Positions 54,001 through 63,000 of a DNA stretch of 64,000 nt are shown here, piece after piece. Position numbers and translations under genes: made by a program. Below the pieces are notes generated by a model. The model ran no database searches. It saw nothing but the letters and a program-made list of their open reading frames with translations, and was not told the DNA's origin. The stretch comes from Oreohelix idahoensis (taxonomy: Eukaryota; Mollusca; Gastropoda; Stylommatophora; Oreohelicidae): positions 62,001-126,000 of the forward strand of contig JAMPIV010004266.1 of assembly GCA_024509875.1 (NCBI GenBank), read 5' to 3'. Each line of letters opens with the position of its first letter. Position 1 is the first letter of the stretch.

Positions 54001-57000
54001 CAGGATGTGTAACCTATAGTTTCTCATTTCTGCCGTGACCTGTCTTAGTTTACCTGTCTCGTACATTGTCCTGACATTCCAAAATCCTATTCTTGTATCC
54101 TGTTTTGCGGTCAGGACATCCGTTTTCATGTCAGTGGCTTCCTTTCGGCTTTCACCACTGACAGTCATACGAGCCACAGACTCCGAATGTCCATCCCGCA
54201 GCAAAGTTTGTTCATTTGATGTTGTTTCCGTAACTTCATTATTTTTTTTTTTACATAGACAGGGGTGTCAGCCCTATGCTAAAACCCCCAACCTGGAGGA
54301 CCAGGGTACCAGCTTTTGTCTGACCCCTACCCACACAGACCAGTCCAGCTTGGTTGAACCTACCAGGAGTAAAACTCCCACTGGCATAGCTCTGGGGATT
54401 GTCAGGGTACGCAAGCTGCCATACCGCTACAAGGTATAGGTACCATTGATGGCAGATGAGAGAAAATGAATGGGTAATAATGTGTCTAGCTTTTCCGCAC
54501 CGATTCCATCTTTTGACAACAAACTGTGACTACCAAAAAATCATCAGCAATGTTTCTAAGTAGTTTGACACAATTATTCGCTTAGGAGACTTAGAAAATG
54601 TAAATATAAAGCGTGACATATTTCTCTAGCAATAACAACAAAAAATGCAAACACACGAATTGTGATAACATCAAAACACGCACACGTGCTGCTTAACTAC
54701 ACTCAAATTAGTTGTTTAAATAGTAGCGGAAGTCATTCTATGAGTTTTAAAATAATGACCTGCATTAAACAGACGATTTTTGGGTTTATTCGTGATAAAC
54801 TAAAAACAACGCTCTGACCGTTGCACGGGCACGGCGCGTTGCAATTTGCAACGTTGTGAGCGTTGGTCAGGAGTCAAAGAGTTAAGAGCATATTATACTT
54901 GCTTTTTTTTTAGAAAGAATGTTCAATAATATTATATCTTGGAAAGTCATGATTTTGAGTTGATTATAATATTTTAAATACATTTTTCAATAGTGCATGC
55001 CAATTTTTGTCTATTGCCTCATTAATATTCAAAATGGCTGCCATGATCACATGACCTGAACACAAAACTAGGTCACCACGAGACACCTTATCCACTTCCC
55101 ATATCATCCTGAAAGTGTTATGTCAATCTGTTGCCTCATTCGGTCTCAGTGATTTTTTAAATTTCATCACCCCAAATGGGAAATTTTTCCTAAAAACCCA
55201 TGGTTCTTGAAGGTAATTGCTAACTGAGAAGCCTTGGTACTCTTGGTACTCAAAGTGTTAAGAGCATGTGAACTTATGTGGTACAGGCTTGCTGCTTGGG
55301 GGGGGGGGGGGGGGGGGGTTGCAGTGGGTGTGTGGCAGTTACAGCAGTAACCTTATGACCTTATGATAGGAAACTCGGTACAGAGCAATACAACAGGAGA
55401 CAACCTGATCATCAGAAGTGGTCTCTTTACTGGTTGACACATTCACAACTATAAATGTTATGACTTCTGTCTCACCATCTCTAACACAAGTTACTGGTTG
55501 ACACATTCACAATTATAAATGTTATGACTTCTGTCTCACCATCTCTGATACAAGTTACTGGTTGACAAATTCACAACTATAAATGTTATGACTTCTGTCT
55601 CACCATCTCTGATACAAATTAATGGTTGACACATTCACAACTATAAATGTTATGACTTCTGTCTCACCATCTCTGATACAAATTAATGGTTGACACATTC
55701 ACAACTATAAATGTTATGACTTCTGTCTCACCATCTCTGATACAAGTTACTGGTTGACACATTCACAATTATAAATGTTATGACTTCTGTCTCACCATCT
55801 CTGACACAAGTTACTGGTTGACACATTCACAACTATAAATGTTATGACTTCTGTCTCACCATCTCTGACACAAGTTAATGGCTGACACATTCACAACTAT
55901 AAATGTTATGACTTCTGTCTCACCATCTCTGACACAAGTTACTGGTTGACACATTCACAACTATAAATGTTATGACTTCTGTCTCACCATCTCTGATACA
56001 AGTTACTGGTTGACAAATTCACAACTATAAATGTTATGACTTCTGTCTCACCATCTCTGATACAAATTAATGGTTGACACATTCACAACTATAAATGTTA
56101 TGACTTCTGTCTCACCATCTCTGATACAAGTTACTGGTTGACACATTCACAACTATAAATGTTATGACTTCTGTCTCACCATCTCTGACACAAGTTACTG
56201 GTTGACACATTCACAACTATAAATGTTATGACTTCTGTCTCACCATCTCTGACACAAGTTAATGGCTGACACATTCACAACTATAAATGTTATGACTTCT
56301 GTCTCACCATCTCTGACACAAGTTACTGGTTGACACATTCACAGCTGTAAATGTTATCTTCTGCCTCACCATCTCTGACACAAGTTAATGGTTGACACAT
56401 TCACAACTATAAATGTTATGACTTCTGTCTGTCCAGGCAATAGAAGAGAACCAGGTACGAGTTGACTGGCACCAAACACAAGGTACCGTCTGTATTTCCA
56501 TCTTTGCCAAATGTGCTGTACCTGCCAAAAGCCATGTCCAGGCCAACGAGGTCAAGTGTCAGGTCAGCCTGGTCTATGAGGATGGCAATGGAACATACAA
56601 CAAAACTTTTATTCTGAGAGAGGTCAGTCATGGTGTGTCCTGAGGCTGAGTGACAGGAGCATGCCTTCGTGTGTGTGTGAGTGAGGAAAAAATGTGTGAG
56701 TGAAGGAAAATCAAGATGAGATGTGTGAATAAAAGAGACATATCTCTGTCTGTGACAGATTGATGTGGTAGGAGAAGTGTGATGTGACCTGCCAGTTTGT
56801 AATGGCTGAAGTACTATTGATAAGTTGTAATGATGTATGATAGGAGAATTTTGTGATGTATGAATGTAGAAGTGCGATCTGTGTGGTACGACTTTGATGT
56901 TAAATGATGGGAGATTGTTGCCTGTGTAGTATACATCCTACCAGATGGCCCCAAAGTAATATGAGATTTATTGGATGGGAAGCTGACATCAACTCCTACA

Positions 57001-60000
57001 CCTGGAGGTGAAAAAAGTGGACATAGGTAAGGATATACACTTGTGAATCAACTAGCCGTAGCATGATCAGACATGTCCTTGACTGGAACCCACATAGAAC
57101 AAAAAGAGTAGGGGAGAACTTGGAGAATATTTAAACATGAAGCCAGATCAACCTGAATTTTGTGGGTGGAACTAATAAAGACTGCACCACACAGTAGGGA
57201 TTGGTGGATGCAGTTACTAAAGACTGCACCACACAGTAGGGATTTGTGGATTCAGTTACTAAAGACTGCACCACACTGTAGGGATTTGTGGATTCAGTTA
57301 CTAAAGACTGCACCACACTAGGAATTGGTGGATAGTTACTAAAGACTGCACCACACAGTAGGTATTGGTGGATACAGTTACTAAAGACTGCACCACACAG
57401 TAGGTATTGGTGGATACAGTTACTAAAGACTGCACCACACTGTAGGGATTTGTGGATTCAGTTACTAAAGACTGCACCACACTGTAGGGATTTGTGGATT
57501 CAGTTACTAAAGACTGCACCACACTGTAGGGATTTGTGGATTCAGTTACTAAAGACTGCACCACACTAGGAATTGGTGGATAGTTACTAAAGACTGCACC
57601 ACACAGTAGGTATTGGTGGATACAGTTACTAAAGACTGCACCACACAGTAGGTATTGGTGGATACAGTTACTAAAGACTGCACCACACTGTAGGGATTTG
57701 TGGATTCAGTTACTAAAGACTGCACCACACTGTAGGGATTTGTGGATTCAGTTACTAAAGACTGCACCACACTGTAGGGATTTGTGGATTCAGTTACTAA
57801 AGACTGCACCACACTAGGAATTGGTGGATAGTTACTAAAGACTGCACCACACAGTAGGTATTGGTGGATACAGTTACTAAAGACTGCACCACACAGTAGG
57901 GATTTGTGGATTTAGTTACTAAAGACTGCACCACACTGTAGGGATTTGTGGATTCAGTTACTAAAGACTGCACCACACTGTAGGGATTTGTGGATTCAGT
58001 TACTAAAGACTGCACCACACTAGGAATTGGTGGATAGTTACTAAAGACTGCACCACACAGTAGGTATTGGTGGATACAGTTACTAAAGACTGCCCCACAC
58101 AGTAGGTATTGGTAGATACAGTTACTAAAGACTGCACCACACAGTAGGTATTGGTGGATACAGTTACTAAAGACTGCACCACACAGTAGGTATTGGTGGA
58201 TATGGTTACTAAAGACTGCACCACTTTGTAGGAATTGGTGGATACAGTTACTAAAGACTGCACCACACTGTAGGTATTGGTGGATACAGTTACTAAAGAC
58301 TGCACCACTTTGTAGGTATTGGTGGATACAGTTACTAAAGACTGCACCACACAGTAGGTATTGGTGGATACAGTTACTAAAGACTGCACCACACTGTAGG
58401 TATTGGTGGATACAGTTACTAAAGACTGCACCACACTGTAGGTATTGGTGGATACAGTTACTAAAGACTGCACCACACTAGGAATTGGTGGATAGTTACT
58501 AAAGACTGCACCACACAGTAGGTATTGGTGGATACAGTTACTAAAGACTGCACCACACAGTAGGTATTGATGGATATGGTTACTAAAGACTGCACCACTT
58601 TGTAGGAATTGGTGGATACAGTTACTAAAGACTGCACCACACTGTAGGTATTGGTGGATATAGTTACTAAAGACTGCACCACACTGTAGGAATTGGTGGA
58701 TACAGTTACTAAAGACTGCACCACACTGTAGGTATTGGTGGATAGTTACTAAAGACTGCACCACTTTGTAGGTATTGGTGGATACAGTTACTAAAGACTG
58801 CACCACACTGTAGGTATTGATGGATATAGTTACTAAAAACTGCACCACACTGTAGGTATTGGTGGATACAGTTACTAAAGACTGCACCACACTGTAGGTA
58901 TTGGTGGATAGTTACTAAAGACTGCACAACTTTGTAGGTATTGGTGGATACAGTTACTAAAGACTGCACCACACTGTAGGTATTGGTGGATACAGTTACT
59001 AAAGACTGCACCACACTGTAGGTATTGGTGGATACAGTTACTAAAGACTGCACCACACTGTAGGTATTGGTGGATACAGTTACTAAAGACTGCACCACAC
59101 TGTATGTATTGATGGATACAGTTACTAAAGACTGCACCACACTGTAGGTATTGGTGGATACAGTTACTAAAGACTGCACCACACTGTAGGTATTGATGGA
59201 TACAGTTACTAAAGACTGCACCACACTGTAGGTATTGATGGATACAGTTACTAAAGACTGCACCACACTGTAGGTATTGGTGGATACAGTTACTAAAGAC
59301 TGCACCACACTAGGTATTGGTGGATACGGTTACTAAAGACTGCACCACACTGTAGGTATTGGTGGATACAGTTACTAAAGACTGCACCACACAGTAGGTA
59401 TTGGTGGATACAGTTACTAAAGACTGCACCACTTTGTAGGTATTGGTGGATACAGTTACTAAAGACTGCACCACACTGTAGGTATTGGTGGATACAGTTA
59501 CTAAAGACTGCACCACACTGTAGGTATTGGTGGATACAGTTACTAAAGACTGCACCACACTGTAGGTATTGGTGGATACAGTTACTAAAGACTGCACCAC
59601 ACTGTAGGTATTGGTGGATACAGTTACTAAAGACTGCACCACACTGTAGGTATTGGTGGATACAGTTACTAAAGATTGCACCACACTGTAGGTATTGGTG
59701 GATACAGTTACTAAAGACTGCACCACTTTGTAGGAATTGGTGGATACAGTTACTAAAGACTGCACCACACTAGGAATTGGTGGATAGTTACTAAAGACTG
59801 CACCACACAGTAGGTATTGGTGGATACAGTTACTAAAGACTGCACCACACAGTAGGTATTGATGGATATGGTTACTAAAGACTGCACCACTTTGTAGGAA
59901 TTGGTGGATACAGTTACTAAAGACTGCACCACACTGTAGGTATTGGTGGATATAGTTACTAAAGACTGCACCACACTGTAGGAATTGGTGGATACAGTTA

Positions 60001-63000
60001 CTAAAGACTGCACCACACTGTAGGTATTGGTGGATATAGTTACTAAAGACTGCACCACACTGTAGGTATTGGTGGATACAGTTACTAAAGACTGCACCAC
60101 ACTGTAGGTATTGGTGGATAGTTACTAAAGACTGCAACACTTTGTAGGTATTGGTGGATACAGTTACTAAAGACTGCACCACACTGTAGGTATTGATGGA
60201 TATAGTTACTAAAGACTGCACCACACTGTAGGTATTGGTGGATACAGTTACTAAAGACTGCACCACACTGTAGGTATTGGTGGATATAGTTACTAAAGAC
60301 TGCACCACACTGTAGGTATTGGTGGATACAGTTACTAAAGACTGCACCACACTGTAGGTATTGGTGGATACAGTTACTAAAGACTGCACCACTTTGTAGG
60401 TATTGGTGGATACAGTTACTAAAGACTGCACCACACTGTAGGTATTGACGGATACAGTTACTAAAGACTGCACCACACTGTAGGTATTGGTGGATACAGT
60501 TACTAAAGACTGCACCACACTAGGTATTGGTGGATACAGTTACTAAAGACTGCACCACACTGTAGGTATTGATTACTAAAGACTGCACCACACTGTAGGT
60601 ATTGGTGGATACAGTTACTAAAGACTGCACCACACTGTAGGTATTGATGGATACAGTTACTAAAGACTGCACCACACTGTAGGTATTGATGGATACAGTT
60701 ACTAAAGACTGCACCACACTGTAGGTATTGGTGGATACAGTTACTAAAGACTGCACCACACTGTAGGTATTGGTGGATACGGTTACTAAAGACTGCACCA
60801 CACTGTAGGTATTGGTGGATACAGTTACTTACACAAGTAGGTATTGGTGCAGTTACTAAAGACTGCACACTGTAGGTATTGGTGGATACAGTTACTAAAG
60901 ACTGCACCACACTGTAGGTATTGGTGGATACAGTTACTAAAGACTGCACCACACTGTAGGTATTGGTGGATACAGTTACTAAAGACTGCACCACACTGTA
61001 GGTATTGATGGATACAGTTACTAAAGACTGCACCAACTTTGTAGTATTGGTGGTTACAGTTACTAAAGACTGCACCACACTGTAGATATTGGTGGATACA
61101 GTTACTAAAGACTGCACCACACTGTAGGTATTGGTGGATACAGTTACTAAAGATTGGTGCACCACTTTGTAGGTATTGGTGGATACAGTTACTAAAGATA
61201 GGTGCACTGCACCACACTGTAGGTATTGGTGGATACAGTTACTTACTGTAGGTATTGGTGGATAGTTACTAAAGACTGCAACACTTTGTAGGTATTGGTG
61301 GATACAGTTACTAAAGACTGCACCACACTGTAGGTATTGGTGGATAGTTACTAAAGACTGCACCACACAGTAGGTATTGGTGGATACAGTTACTAAAGAC
61401 TGCACCACCACACAGTAGGTATTGTAGGATGGTGGATACAGTTACTAAAGACTGCACCACTTTGTAGGAATTGGTGGATACAGTTACTAAAGACTGCACC
61501 ACACTAGGTATTGGTGGATACAGTTACTAAAGACTGCACCACACTGTAGGTATTGGTGGATACAGTTACTAAAGACTGCACCACACTGTAGGTATTGGTG
61601 GATATGGTTACTAAAGACTGCACCACTTTGTAGGAATTGGTGGATACAGTTACTAAAGACTGCACCACACTGTAGGTATTGGTGGATATAGTTACTAAAG
61701 ACTGCACCACACTGTAGGTATTGGTGGATACAGTTACTAAAGACTGCACCACACTGTAGGTATTGGTGGATAGTTACTAAAGACTGCAACACTTTGTAGG
61801 TATTGGTGGATACAGTTACTAAAGACTGCACCACACTGTAGGTATTGATGGATATAGTTACTAAAGACTGCACCACACTGTAGGTATTGGTGGATACAGT
61901 TACTAAAGACTGCACCACACTGTAGGTATTGGTGGATATAGTTACTAAAGACTGCACCACACTGTAGGTATTGGTGGATACAGTTACTAAAGACTGCACC
62001 ACACTGTAGGTATTGGTGGATAGTTACTAAAGACTGCACAACTTTGTAGGTATTGGTGGATACAGTTACTAAAGACTGCACCACACTGTAGGTATTGGTG
62101 GATACAGTTACTAAAGACTGCACCACACTGTAGGTATTGGTGGATACAGTTACTAAAGACTGCACCACACTGTAGGTATTGGTGGATACAGTTACTAAAG
62201 ACTGCACCACACTGTAGGTATTGATGGATACAGTTACTAAAGACTGCACCACACTGTAGGTATTGGTGGATACAGTTACTAAAGACTGCACCACACTGTA
62301 GGTATTGATGGATACAGTTACTAAAGACTGCACCACACTGTAGGTATTGATGGATACAGTTACTAAAGACTGCACCACACTGTAGGTATTGGTGGATACA
62401 GTTACTAAAGACTGCACCACACTGTAGGTATTGGTGGATACGGTTACTAAAGACTGCACCACACTGTAGGTATTGGTGGATACAGTTACTAAAGACTGCA
62501 CCACACAGTAGGTATTGGTGGATACAGTTACTAAAGACTGCACCACTTTGTAGGTATTGGTGGATACAGTTACTAAAGACTGCACCACACTGTAGGTATT
62601 GGTGGATACAGTTACTAAAGACTGCACCACACTGTAGGTATTGATGGATATAGTTACTAAAGACTGCACCACACTGTAGGTATTGATGGATATAGTTACC
62701 AAAGACTGCACAACTTTGTAAGTATTGGTGGTTACAGTTACTAAAGACTGCACCACACTGTAGGTATTGGTGGATACAGTTACTAAAGACTGCACCACAC
62801 TGTAGGTATTGGTGGATACAGTTACTAAAGACTGCACCACACTGTAGGTATTGGTGGATACAGTTACTAAAGACTGCACCACTTTGTAGGTATTGGTGGA
62901 TACAGTTACTAAAGACTGCACCACACTGTAGGTATTGGTGGATACAGTTACTAAAGACTGCACCACACTGTAGGTATTGATGGATACAGTTACTAAAGAC

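Larger units (their letters stand above)
42382..54455 (-). mobile_element. LINE with 12-bp target duplication, inserted in the Penelope and split by a Gypsy element
   Basis: ATGAGAGAAAAT occurs at 42370-42381 and exactly again at 54456-54467, marking one insertion. The minus-strand LINE runs from a 5' region at 54260-54455, through an APE endonuclease (53284-54204), to RT and a C-terminal tail (42427-44338), then a (GAA)n end at 42382-42398. A Gypsy element lies between the halves. About 70 codons between endonuclease and RT are missing at the Gypsy's left border, together with the first part of its LTR. The 3' end is the same as the insert at 15074-15398. Confidence 0.92.
37335..55257 (+). 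mobile_element. piggyBac transposon 2, the outer shell of the intron 7 nest
   Basis: TTAA at about 37331-37334 is followed by TACTTTGAGTACCA. TTAA at 55258-55261 is preceded by TGGTACTCAAAGTG, its complement apart from the first base. About 2.7 kb of the interval is the piggyBac itself (37335-39226 and the last few hundred bases before 55257). The rest is nested insertions. Coding remains are an acidic N-terminus (37548) and a transposase C-terminal part (38040-38451). A second, related end (TCAAAGAG plus TTAA at 54882-54885) lies inside and is not explained. Confidence 0.75.

Noticed and set aside
54035..54439. 134-codon plus-strand frame ending [11 protein letters not shown]
   Set aside because: It is the antisense of the LINE 5' region and endonuclease on the minus strand.
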